Assembly: GCA_031292055.1 (NCBI GenBank)
Contig: JARLHV010000097.1
Location: 1 to 58,723, forward strand
Origin: Desulfosporosinus sp.
GTDB taxonomy: Bacteria > Bacillota > Desulfitobacteriia > Desulfitobacteriales > Desulfitobacteriaceae
Length of the DNA: 58,723 bases
Direction: 5' to 3'
Within the stretch, counting starts at the first letter, position 1, and the number at the start of each line of letters is the position of its first letter. The notes beneath the pieces were generated by a model, which saw only the letters and a list, made by a program, of their open reading frames with translations, ran no database searches and was not told the DNA's origin. Positions 51,740-58,723 of this stretch are shown here, piece by piece. The translations under genes were made by a program, and so were the position numbers.

Positions 51740-52564
51740 TCATCTTATTTCCAAAAGATTCTTAGCTTGGCCAATAGTTAAAGGTAGGTTGTCCGTATTT
51801 AAGAAACCATCGCGTGCGAGCAATTCCGCTAAATGAGCTACCCTTGGTAAGCGTAGATCAATTTTACGAATTACCTCTTTATGTTTAAAAACTTCTGCTG
51901 TCGATCCTCCTAAAACAATTTCCCCTTTACTCAGTAGATAAACCTTGTCGGCGAGCAAGGGAACAATATCTACGTCGTGGGTAGCGAAAATCAGCGTAAT
52001 ACCTTGATCACGGTTAATCAAATTAAGCAACCCAATTAATTTGCTTACCCCACGAGGATCAAGGGCAGCGGTGGGCTCGTCTAAGACCAATACTTCTGGT
52101 CGCATAGCTAATACACTTGCCAAAGCCACCCTTTTTTTTTCGCCACCGCTCAAATTATGGGGACTTTTGGCACTATAATCCTGCATGTCCACGACTCGAA
52201 GGGCCCAAGCAATAGCCTCATCCAAAGCCTTACCTGAGATGCGCATATTCATTAAGCCATAAGCAATTTCTTGGCGAACCGTAGAATTAAAAAGTTGGTC
52301 ATCGGGGTCTTGAAAAACCATACCAATTTTACTGCGGATTTCCGGTAAGTTTTCTTTACAAACTGGTAATCCTTTTACTGTAACAGACCCAGATGTGGCT
52401 TGTAAGAGACCATTAAAAAGCTGGAAAAGCGTCGATTTACCGGCCCCGTTGGGTCCGAGTATAGCAACTCTTTCCCCTTTTTTTATGGATAGATTTATGT
52501 TTTTCAGAGCCAAATGTCCGTCACTATAGATATAGCTTACCTCCGAAATATCGATAAGTTCCAT
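51740..52564 (-). CDS. cbiO: Cobalt ECF transporter ATPase (CbiO/EcfA type)
   Basis: The start at 52564 follows GGAAGGATG; an upstream longer frame reads through the leader. The 274-residue ATPase has Walker A GPNGAGKST, LSGGEKKR and Walker B VLVLDEPTAALD. A riboswitch upstream and cobK downstream suggest cobalt or corrinoid transport. CbiM, CbiN and CbiQ are not nearby, so partners must be encoded elsewhere or it serves as a spare ATPase. Confidence 0.85.
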   Translation of the reverse strand: MELIDISEVSYIYSDGHLALKNINLSIKKGERVAILGPNGAGKSTLFQLFNGLLQATSGSVTVKGLPVCKENLPEIRSKIGMVFQDPDDQLFNSTVRQEIAYGLMNMRISGKALDEAIAWALRVVDMQDYSAKSPHNLSGGEKKRVALASVLAMRPEVLVLDEPTAALDPRGVSKLIGLLNLINRDQGITLIFATHDVDIVPLLADKVYLLSKGEIVLGGSTAEVFKHKEVIRKIDLRLPRVAHLAELLARDGFLNTDNLPLTIGQAKNLLEIR

Positions 52565-52654
52565 TATGCATCCTTCCTTTAGGTCAAAATATGGGCTATC
52601 TGCTCTAGCCATTTTGTCTAAAATTGAGATTTCCATTGATTGTTACTGCAATTA

Positions 52655-52698
52655 CATTTTAAAAAATAAAACCCTTTACCACATAAGGGTAAAAGGTT
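52655..52698 (-). terminator. Riboswitch terminator before cbiO
   Basis: Minus strand: AACCTTTTACC pairs with GGTAAAGGGTT (11 bp with one G-U) and a T-rich tail follows, between aptamer and gene. Confidence 0.75.
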
Positions 52699-52779
52699 CA
52701 GCCGATATCTGACACCAATAGTAGTCCAGAAGACACGACCAATACGCCCCCTAACATTCCCGTAGGTAGTTTTGACTTC

Positions 52780-52948
52780 GGCATAAGCAGGTCTCCTGGC
52801 TAAAGATCTTCATCAACTCACGTCTTCCCGGGAACAGAACCCCAGTGACATTTTGTAAGTAAACTCCCTTTTACAGTGGCGGGCACCGCGTCAGCTTAAC
52901 TGACTTCCCTTTTCAATTCCTTCCTCTCAGGAAAGAATCACTTATCCT
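52780..52948 (-). promoter_or_regulatory. Cobalamin riboswitch upstream of cbiO-cobK
   Basis: Minus strand: GGGAAGTCAG, the B12 box GGTGCCCGCCACTGTAAAA with GGGAG, and GCCAGGAGACCTGC at the 3' end, followed by a terminator. It should switch off cbiO-cobK when cobalamin is present. Confidence 0.93.
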
Positions 52949-52967
52949 TTGATATTTAATTAATTTC

Positions 52968-52997
52968 ATTATAACCTGAACTACAAAGTTTTGTAAA
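52968..52997 (-). promoter_or_regulatory. Promoter of the riboswitch-cbiO transcript
   Basis: TTTACA (52992-52997), 18-nt spacer, TATAAT (52968-52973) on the minus strand, 20 nt before the aptamer. Confidence 0.6.
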
Positions 52998-53096
52998 CCA
53001 TGTCAGTATAAACTATCGAGCAGGAGCCCCATAATGCCGATGCCATTTTCTATCCAAAAAAGCTCAATTCTTGTATCTATGGGTATAGTGATTGAT

Positions 53097-53270
53097 AAAT
53101 GCCTATCTCAGAGAAAAATTCTGGTTATTTATTCATTTCAGACATAAATTAGCAGGAATTCATAAACTAGTATAGAACATTCTTTTAAGTAATAATGGAG
53201 AACGTTCGGACGAAAACTGCTTGGATTTATTAGAAAGTATAATCTTAAAGATTGTACAACTACTCTTAAA
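53097..53270 (+). pseudogene. Leader promoter fused to a methyltransferase tail remnant
   Basis: The first half (GCCTATCTCA... through the sigma-H-like GCAGGAATT at 53152-53160) resembles the region before fmdE at 42.15-42.24 kb. The second half reads ENVRTKTAWIY then KV, the tail of the fmdE-linked methyltransferase. The leader element, fmdE and most of the methyltransferase are deleted. Confidence 0.7.
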
Positions 53271-53352
53271 CGCTTAGCCTCCTTTTGTTTAAAAGCGTCC
53301 TTGAAAAGAACGGTACATCCAGCTAAAACTTGACAAGAGGTAATAACAAACA

Positions 53353-54417
53353 ATGAAGAACAAAAATATAACCCCCATGTTAAAAGCCCTACTTGCTGCT
53401 GCTTTGTTTGGAGCAAGTGCCCCTCTTTCAAAATTACTTTTAGGGGAAATCCCCCCGACTCTAATGGCATCCTTTCTATATCTGGGCAGTGGTATTGGGC
53501 TTTACTTACAGAGCTACTTCCGAAGTACAGACAAACATTTCAGTGATGAGGCAAGACTTACCAGAAACGATTGGTCCTGGATAATGGGTGCTGTCGGTGT
53601 AGGAGGGATTGCAGCCCCCATTGTGCTGATGTTTGCCCTGAAAAATACACCCGCCTCTACGGCTTCCCTTTTGCTGAATTTCGAGGGTGTGGCAACTACC
53701 GTAATTGCTGTCGTTGCCTTTAAAGAAGCCGTCGGGAAACGTATATGGATGGCAGTGCTCTTGATTACTACGGCGAGTATTTTGCTCTCATGGAATTCGT
53801 CCGGGCAGTGGGGTTTTTCCTTGGGCGCCATTGGAGTACTTAGTGCTTGTGTTCTGTGGGGGATAGACAATAATTTTACACGAAATGTTTCGGCCAAAGA
53901 TCCTCTCTCAATTGTTACAATCAAAGGCTTAAGCGCTGGTGCTTTCTCCTTAATTCTATCCGTTATTTTGGGTTTTCCGTTACCTCCGTTCAAATTTGTT
54001 CTTCTGGCAATGGTCTTAGGTTATTTTAGTTACGGGCTAAGTATCGTACTATTCATTCGAGCCATGAGAGAACTAGGGGCTGCTAGAACAAGCGCCTTAT
54101 TCGGAACGGCTCCTTTTGTTGGAGTAGCACTATCTTTGCTTTTGTTCAGAGAAAACCAGGGCACATTGTTTTTCTTTTCTCTTCCTATCATGATTATCGG
54201 GGCAATCTTTTTGCTCAAGGAAAACCATGAACATTTACATAAACACGAAATAACGGAACACGAGCATAGGCATAACCATAACGACTCACACCATACACAC
54301 GGCCATTCCGATAATGAAATACCTAAAAGCGGCTATCACTCCCATGTTCATGAACATGAATTTATAATTCACAAACACCAGCACACTCCTGACATTTACC
54401 ATAGACATGCACATTAG
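53353..54417 (+). CDS. EamA-family (DMT) transporter with His-rich tail
   Basis: A 354-residue DMT-type carrier with ten helices in two EamA repeats (ALLAAALFGASAPLSKLLL at the start; VLSACVLWGIDNNFTRNVSA mid-protein). The last 60 residues are His-rich (EHLHKHEITEHEHRHNH and more), which suggests a cytoplasmic metal sensor or buffer. EamA carriers usually export metabolites; in this gene the tail and the corrinoid neighbourhood suggest Co, Ni or Zn. The ribosome site AAGAGG is 12 nt upstream, so the start is likely but not certain. Confidence 0.82.
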   Translation: MKNKNITPMLKALLAAALFGASAPLSKLLLGEIPPTLMASFLYLGSGIGLYLQSYFRSTDKHFSDEARLTRNDWSWIMGAVGVGGIAAPIVLMFALKNTPASTASLLLNFEGVATTVIAVVAFKEAVGKRIWMAVLLITTASILLSWNSSGQWGFSLGAIGVLSACVLWGIDNNFTRNVSAKDPLSIVTIKGLSAGAFSLILSVILGFPLPPFKFVLLAMVLGYFSYGLSIVLFIRAMRELGAARTSALFGTAPFVGVALSLLLFRENQGTLFFFSLPIMIIGAIFLLKENHEHLHKHEITEHEHRHNHNDSHHTHGHSDNEIPKSGYHSHVHEHEFIIHKHQHTPDIYHRHAH

Positions 54418-54489
54418 TAATAGAGTCCACTAAGTATAAGTTTTAGATTCGTTTCGTTTGAAATTTTTATATTGGGGGATGGTTCAGAT

Positions 54490-55320
54490 ATGTCAACTCA
54501 TGATGTTCGTCCAAAAATGATTCAAAGAATTATTTCCCTGGTTCCTTCGGCTACTGAAATTCTATACTTCTTAGGTTTAGAAACACGTGTAGTAGGGGTA
54601 ACGGAACACTGCAATTATCCAGAGAAAGCTAAATCCAAATACCAAGTTGGTACATTCGGATATCCACAGCTATCGAAAATTCTTTCAATGCAACCTGATA
54701 TTGTTTTAGCTGATGGTGCTTTGCACGGAAAACTCATAGAAGAACTACAGGAAAATAAAATAAAGGTTCTTGCTGCTACTCCCATAAGTGTCGATGATAT
54801 TTTTATTCTTATGAGTACATTGGGATATATTACTCAAACCGAAATTACTGTACAACCACTCATAAATATATTGAAGGAGAGAATCAATAAACTTAGCCAA
54901 AAATCTATCCTCAGAAGTCCGAGGGTTTTTCGCTTAATGAGTACAGATCCTTTTGTTACGCCTGGCCCGAGGTCTTTCCAATATGATGCTTTACGACTAG
55001 CTGGGGCCCAGTTGATGGATTTCCAGTCAAATGATCCCTACGTCAAAGTGCCTTGGAATCAAATTAGAGAATTTGACCCAGAAGTGATACTGTTTTGTGG
55101 CGTTGAAAAAGGACAACTGCTACCTTTGAAATGTAAAGGATGTATTGCAAAGAACCCCATTTGCCATAGGACTGTCGATGATATTATTACCGGTGAAGGG
55201 GAAGATATCGTAGCGATTCAAGAGAAAAGAATTTATCCCATTTCTTGCGATACGCTATGCAGACCTGGACCTAGGTTAATTGATGGGATAGAAAAGCTAC
55301 ATAGACTATTTCAAAGCTAA
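54490..55320 (+). CDS. BtuF-like corrinoid-binding protein without signal peptide
   Basis: The start at 54490 follows GGGGGATGG. The 276-residue protein opens RIISLVPSATEILYFLGLET, the BtuF-type periplasmic-binding fold, and has VGTFGYPQLSKILSMQPDIV. It has no export signal, so it is probably cytoplasmic. Unusual: a cysteine set CGVEKG, CKGCIAKNPIC, CDTLCRPGPR in the C-terminal half, possible metal or Fe-S ligands. It lies between a His-rich transporter and ECF genes; no permease or ATPase of the FeCT type is adjacent. Confidence 0.75.
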   Translation: MSTHDVRPKMIQRIISLVPSATEILYFLGLETRVVGVTEHCNYPEKAKSKYQVGTFGYPQLSKILSMQPDIVLADGALHGKLIEELQENKIKVLAATPISVDDIFILMSTLGYITQTEITVQPLINILKERINKLSQKSILRSPRVFRLMSTDPFVTPGPRSFQYDALRLAGAQLMDFQSNDPYVKVPWNQIREFDPEVILFCGVEKGQLLPLKCKGCIAKNPICHRTVDDIITGEGEDIVAIQEKRIYPISCDTLCRPGPRLIDGIEKLHRLFQS

Positions 55321-55352
55321 AATTCCATTCCCCGATTGAGATAAGCGAGTGA

Positions 55353-56054
55353 TCATTCCATCAAGCCAAATTTAACTTTTATCCTGTCTAGCTTTTTTAA
55401 CCAAGGTTTTGCCAACACAAGAAGAAATATCAGAGTTGATACTGCGTTAGTCAAATCAAACCAAAAACTTGATATGTAGGCCACCAGTATCGATTGCCAG
55501 GTAATAGGATTGATAAACCCGATAATAAACCAGAGATTCATAATCCATCCAAAGGCAAACCCTGAGCATAGACCATAAGTTGATAAGCTCAGTTTCCCTT
55601 TGAGTAACCCTGCATTTCTCAGTATACCAGCGATAAAACCAATCATCCCCCAACAGAACATTTGCCACGGAGTCCATGGACCTTGTCCAAAAAATAGATT
55701 TGAGGCCACTGCAGCAGTAGCACCTGTCAAAAACCCTGCCTCAGGTCCGAACGCCATAGCTGTAATTATTATTATTGCTGAGGTCGGCTTAAAATTGGGA
55801 ATTAGGGCAAACGCAACCCGTCCTAAGGCTGCCAGAGCAGCCATAACAGCAATTACAACCAATTCTCTGGCTTCCGGCCTACGTTTTTCAAACCTTAGAA
55901 AGAACGGAAGCATCGCCACGATCATAAATATCACACTTAATAAGCCGTAGTTCTTATCCCCGCTTAACGCAGATAGCACCAACAATAACGGCAATAAAAT
56001 GATGAACATGATTTTTACTACTTTTAGGTACTTACTTAGACTCTTATCTTGCAT
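55353..56054 (-). CDS. ECF transporter substrate-binding (S) component, CbrT-like
   Basis: A 233-residue membrane protein with about six helices and the ECF S-component motif GQGPWTPWQMFCWGMIGFIAG (counted in two parts, residues about 125-145), plus FKPTSAIIIITAMAFGPEAG. It overlaps the tandem ATPase by 19 nt. In Clostridia this S component with a fused ATPase and EcfT forms the CbrTUV set proposed to import corrinoids. No B12 riboswitch is seen before this operon within the window. Confidence 0.75.
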   Translation of the reverse strand: MQDKSLSKYLKVVKIMFIILLPLLLVLSALSGDKNYGLLSVIFMIVAMLPFFLRFEKRRPEARELVVIAVMAALAALGRVAFALIPNFKPTSAIIIITAMAFGPEAGFLTGATAAVASNLFFGQGPWTPWQMFCWGMIGFIAGILRNAGLLKGKLSLSTYGLCSGFAFGWIMNLWFIIGFINPITWQSILVAYISSFWFDLTNAVSTLIFLLVLAKPWLKKLDRIKVKFGLME

Positions 56055-57709
56055 AGTGCAATCACGTCCTCACAAGTCACTGCCTTGGGGAATATTCCTC
56101 TTGCCATCCGGTTGGCAGCGGTCGTATAAAAATTGTTGCCTGCAAAAAACTCCCTCGCTTTTCCTTCTGATACAATATCCCCGTCAAACATCATGGCACA
56201 TTGATCAGCATACTGCGCCGCAAATTCGATATCATGAGTAACTAAAACCATTGCAACATCTTGACTACATAACTTTTTTAGAATTTCACCTAACCCTTCC
56301 TTGGACTCTGCATCAAGCCCCTTTGTCGGCTCATCTAATAACACGATTTTGGGTTCCAATAATAAAAGCTTGGCGAGTGCCACCTTTTGCTGCTCTCCAC
56401 CGCTTAAATCATACGGATGTCTTGCGAAAAATTTAGTTATTCTCAATTCTGTGGCAATCCTGTCAATTTCGGCTCTTAGAGCAACCTTATCCAGGCCAAG
56501 AATAGTTGCTGCCTCTTCCAGATCCCCCCAAACGGTATCGCAAACAAATAACGCCCTTGGATTTTGAGGTAAGAGGACTATATTGTTTCGGTAAAGCTCT
56601 TGCGCTTTAAAAGCCTCTATTTTCTTACCGTTGATTACAACCTTTCCTCTATACTGTTTTAGTAAACCTGAAATCACACCGAGCATGGTCGTTTTACCAG
56701 TTCCGTTGCCACCTAACACACAGAGTATTTCGCCCGAGTAAGCTTTTAGTGAGAATCCCCGTAAAATGTCTTGCCCTTCCTTTGAATACTTAAACCATAT
56801 TTCTTCGGCTTCAATGACAGGCTTTTGCTTTTGAGCTCGATCCTTAACTTGATCCTCTAATCCCCACGCTACTGGAATCATATATTCATCGAGCCATTTT
56901 CTCCCGTCTCTCACACTTAACGGACAATAATCGCCCAATCTCAGCTCGCTATAAATCCGAATTGCAGACGGCAATCCTTTAAACATAGTCTGTTTATCAT
57001 TCCTATCTGCTAATAGTTTGGCTGTTTGCTCTGGTGTATCAAAGCAAACGATTTCGCCCTTCTCCATGACCACAATTCTATCAGCCATAAGGAATACTTC
57101 TTCTAGTCTATGTTCTGTTAAAATTACAGTAACTGCCAGTTCTCTATTAATTTTGGCGATCGTTGCCAGGAAATCTTGAGCCGCAATGGGGTCGAGCTGA
57201 GCCGTTGGTTCGTCCAAGATTAGTACTTTGGGTTGCATAGCCATCACCGAGGCTAAATTCAGGATTTGTTTTTGTCCGCCTGACAATTCATCCACGGATT
57301 TTCTAAACCAACCATCGATACCAAAGAAGCTCGCCATTTCTGCCACCTTACGACGAATTTCGGGAGTACTTAGCCCTAAATTTTCAAGACCAAACGCCAA
57401 TTCATGCCAAACGGTATCTGTCACTAACTGAGTTTCAGGATCTTGCATCACAAACCCAATTTCAGAGGCTGCGATTTTTTGATCCAATTTCTCGATATCT
57501 ATGCCTCGATAATATACCACACCTGCCTTACTGCCATGCGGTGTAAGCTCACGTTTTATATGCCGTAAAAGAGTGCTCTTGCCACAACCTGACACGCCAC
57601 ATACTAAAACAAACTCGCCTTCCTTAATCTCTAAGCTCACACTTTCAAGTGCTCTTTCCTGGGTGTTAGGATAGGTAAAGCTTAAGTTTTCTATTTGTAA
57701 GAACGCCAT
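56036..57709 (-). CDS. Tandem ECF ABC ATPase (CbrU/EcfA-EcfA' fusion)
   Basis: A 557-residue protein with two ATPase domains: the first has Walker A GVSGCGKST, LSGGQKQI and VLILDEPTAQLD (residues about 35-170); the second has GGNGTGKTT, LSGGEQQK and IVLLDEPTKGLD (residues about 330-460). Both look catalytically complete. This fusion supplies both ATPase subunits of an ECF transporter. It overlaps both neighbours. Confidence 0.92.
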   Translation of the reverse strand: MAFLQIENLSFTYPNTQERALESVSLEIKEGEFVLVCGVSGCGKSTLLRHIKRELTPHGSKAGVVYYRGIDIEKLDQKIAASEIGFVMQDPETQLVTDTVWHELAFGLENLGLSTPEIRRKVAEMASFFGIDGWFRKSVDELSGGQKQILNLASVMAMQPKVLILDEPTAQLDPIAAQDFLATIAKINRELAVTVILTEHRLEEVFLMADRIVVMEKGEIVCFDTPEQTAKLLADRNDKQTMFKGLPSAIRIYSELRLGDYCPLSVRDGRKWLDEYMIPVAWGLEDQVKDRAQKQKPVIEAEEIWFKYSKEGQDILRGFSLKAYSGEILCVLGGNGTGKTTMLGVISGLLKQYRGKVVINGKKIEAFKAQELYRNNIVLLPQNPRALFVCDTVWGDLEEAATILGLDKVALRAEIDRIATELRITKFFARHPYDLSGGEQQKVALAKLLLLEPKIVLLDEPTKGLDAESKEGLGEILKKLCSQDVAMVLVTHDIEFAAQYADQCAMMFDGDIVSEGKAREFFAGNNFYTTAANRMARGIFPKAVTCEDVIALCKIRV

Positions 57710-58569
57710 TTATAGCTCTCCCTTACTTCGATAATAATCGGTAGAAATGCTAATACAGCAAATATTATATATAGGACAAGTGCTTGGGGAGATAAATTCA
57801 AAGGCCTGAGGGACGGATAAAATTGCATTGTTCCATATCCTGAAAAATACCCTGCAAAGCATATGCCCGCTAGTACGCTAATCAGGCCTAATACCAGTCC
57901 ATCTCGCTTATCAAATTTAAAGAGCGAAAATGTCGTTCTGTTTTTCAGTCCATAACCTCTCGCCTTCATTGAATCAGCCGTTTCAATCGCCTCCTCCATT
58001 GACCAGCTCAACAGTATGGATATGACTCTCATTCCCTTTTTTACTCTCTCGCTCAGACTTCCTGTCCTTTGATCCAACCCTATCGTATGTTGAGCATTGG
58101 CTACTGTCTTCAGTTGATGTTTCAACTTCGAAATCATTCTAATCGTCATTGTAATAAGCAAGGCTACCGCTGGAGTCAGCTTAGCAAACAAATACAAAAA
58201 TTTATCGGATGTAATGACTTTGTTGTAACAAGAGAACCAGGCAATAATGGCGATCAGAGACGCCGCCGAACATATTCCATAAAGCATAGCTTCTAATGTA
58301 ATGGGATTGTGCATGAAGAAAAACAAGGTTGTTCTTCCTCTATGATTAAATAAAGGATTACTAATGGCGATTAATAAGAACATGGGCAGATAAAATAAGA
58401 GACTTAACTTCACACCCTTGCGTCCATTCAAAATTAAAGAGAAGCTAAGGGCTGAAATTAAAGTTACCCCCAAAAAAACCGGATGCATACAAAGCATCGT
58501 AAAGGCTACCATTACTGCAAAAAATACAAAGCTTACCGATGGATGAAACGCTGAAAATGCTCTGTTCAA
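57691..58569 (-). CDS. ECF transporter transmembrane (T) component, CbrV/EcfT-like
   Basis: The start is placed at TTG ending at 58569, behind AGGGGGAG; a GTG seven codons earlier is possible. The 292-residue protein has about five helices and the EcfT coupling helix (WSMEEAIETADSMKARGYG, residues about 203-221), which contacts the ATPases. First gene of the operon; the three genes overlap. Confidence 0.88.
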   Translation of the reverse strand: MNRAFSAFHPSVSFVFFAVMVAFTMLCMHPVFLGVTLISALSFSLILNGRKGVKLSLLFYLPMFLLIAISNPLFNHRGRTTLFFFMHNPITLEAMLYGICSAASLIAIIAWFSCYNKVITSDKFLYLFAKLTPAVALLITMTIRMISKLKHQLKTVANAQHTIGLDQRTGSLSERVKKGMRVISILLSWSMEEAIETADSMKARGYGLKNRTTFSLFKFDKRDGLVLGLISVLAGICFAGYFSGYGTMQFYPSLRPLNLSPQALVLYIIFAVLAFLPIIIEVRESYKWRSYK

Positions 58570-58599
58570 TGCCTCTCTCCCCCTTACCACGTGTTGCCG

Positions 58600-58630
58600 T
58601 AAAGCCCCTAGCTTCAGCGATGGGGATATA
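58600..58630 (-). other. Possible IS200/IS605-type end hairpin
   Basis: The minus strand has a GGGG-CCCC type imperfect hairpin (CCCCATCGCTGAAGCTAGGGG) with GCTTTACGG after it, resembling ends of IS200/IS605-family elements. No transposase is in the window. It stands just before the ECF operon. Tentative. Confidence 0.3.
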
Positions 58631-58723
58631 AGGCAAATCTAAGGTCGCTATGGTATAATTAATACGTCAAGAAAAAGACGTTAAAACGGATAACAGATGA
58701 AAATCTGTGATAGTTGGTAACAG

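Noticed and set aside
53138..53470. Minus-strand 110-codon ORF
   Set aside because: Overlaps the start of the EamA gene and the methyltransferase-tail remnant; no ribosome site or family.
58445..58636. Minus-strand ORF ending the window as a transposase C-terminus
   Set aside because: It overlaps the EcfT gene in another frame; only the hairpin at 58.60-58.63 kb resembles an IS end, so no transposase is claimed.

Overview
The window reads as chromosomal DNA of a strictly anaerobic, spore-forming, low-G+C Clostridia member of the Peptococcaceae/Desulfitobacteriaceae type (Desulfosporosinus or Desulfitobacterium is my best guess). This is inferred from the anaerobic ribonucleotide reductase, an ORP-type MinD/NifX cluster typical of sulfate reducers, the corrinoid genes, an Amj flippase, AT-rich Gram-positive promoters and Shine-Dalgarno sites, and many promoters resembling the sporulation sigma factor sigma-H. 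No rRNA, tRNA, CRISPR array or intact transposon was seen.

Layout. 1-4.1 kb: a ZnuABC/TroABCD-type metal importer operon that runs into cbiX, with a promoter and two palindromes in front. 4.1-6.2 kb: a collapsed nickel/peptide ABC operon. 6.2-9.3 kb: nrdDG behind a cobalamin riboswitch and terminator. 9.4-11.5 kb: a ferritin-like protein, uppP, and remnants of a peroxiredoxin and of mntH. 11.5-22.8 kb: two divergent Opp/Nik-type ABC transporters sharing one control region. 23-38 kb: a rearranged block of methyltransferases, FeCT-type importer genes, CooT, DUF3842 and many pseudogenes. 38.2-42.1 kb: DsrE, NifX and MinD genes (ORP-like cluster). 42.2-44.6 kb: FmdE, a methyltransferase and DUF2284. 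44.8-48.6 kb: envelope genes (Amj, NlpC/P60, G1 peptidase). 48.9-50.9 kb: a YcgR/YcgQ-type permease pair. 50.9-58.6 kb: corrinoid genes (cobK, cbiO behind a second cobalamin riboswitch, a BtuF-like protein, and a CbrTUV-type ECF transporter).

The most notable feature is a recurrent leader. Eleven copies or half-copies of an RNA element of about 50-75 nt, ending in a terminator, lie between 17.1 and 42.3 kb. Seven minus-strand copies share a 5' arm, a short hairpin, an invariant AUGGAGGUUU core, a GACUC/GAGUC hairpin and a terminator strand; one plus-strand copy is a divergent version and three are half-copies. Most are preceded by a sigma-H-like promoter (GCAGGAATT, 11-12 nt, then GNAGAATA). 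The elements stand before Opp/Nik transporters, SAM-dependent methyltransferases, an FeCT importer, fmdE and decayed relatives of these. This looks like one regulon built around uptake, and perhaps methylation, of a metal or small metal-binding compound, controlled by an orphan attenuator or riboswitch. I could not match the element to a family I know.

The locus is in flux. Methyltransferase tails, a disrupted binding-protein paralogue, ATPase and permease fragments and orphan leaders show repeated duplication and deletion of leader-plus-gene cassettes. Metal and corrinoid supply (Zn/Mn, Ni, Co, Fe or Mo/W-type functions) unites nearly all the rest.
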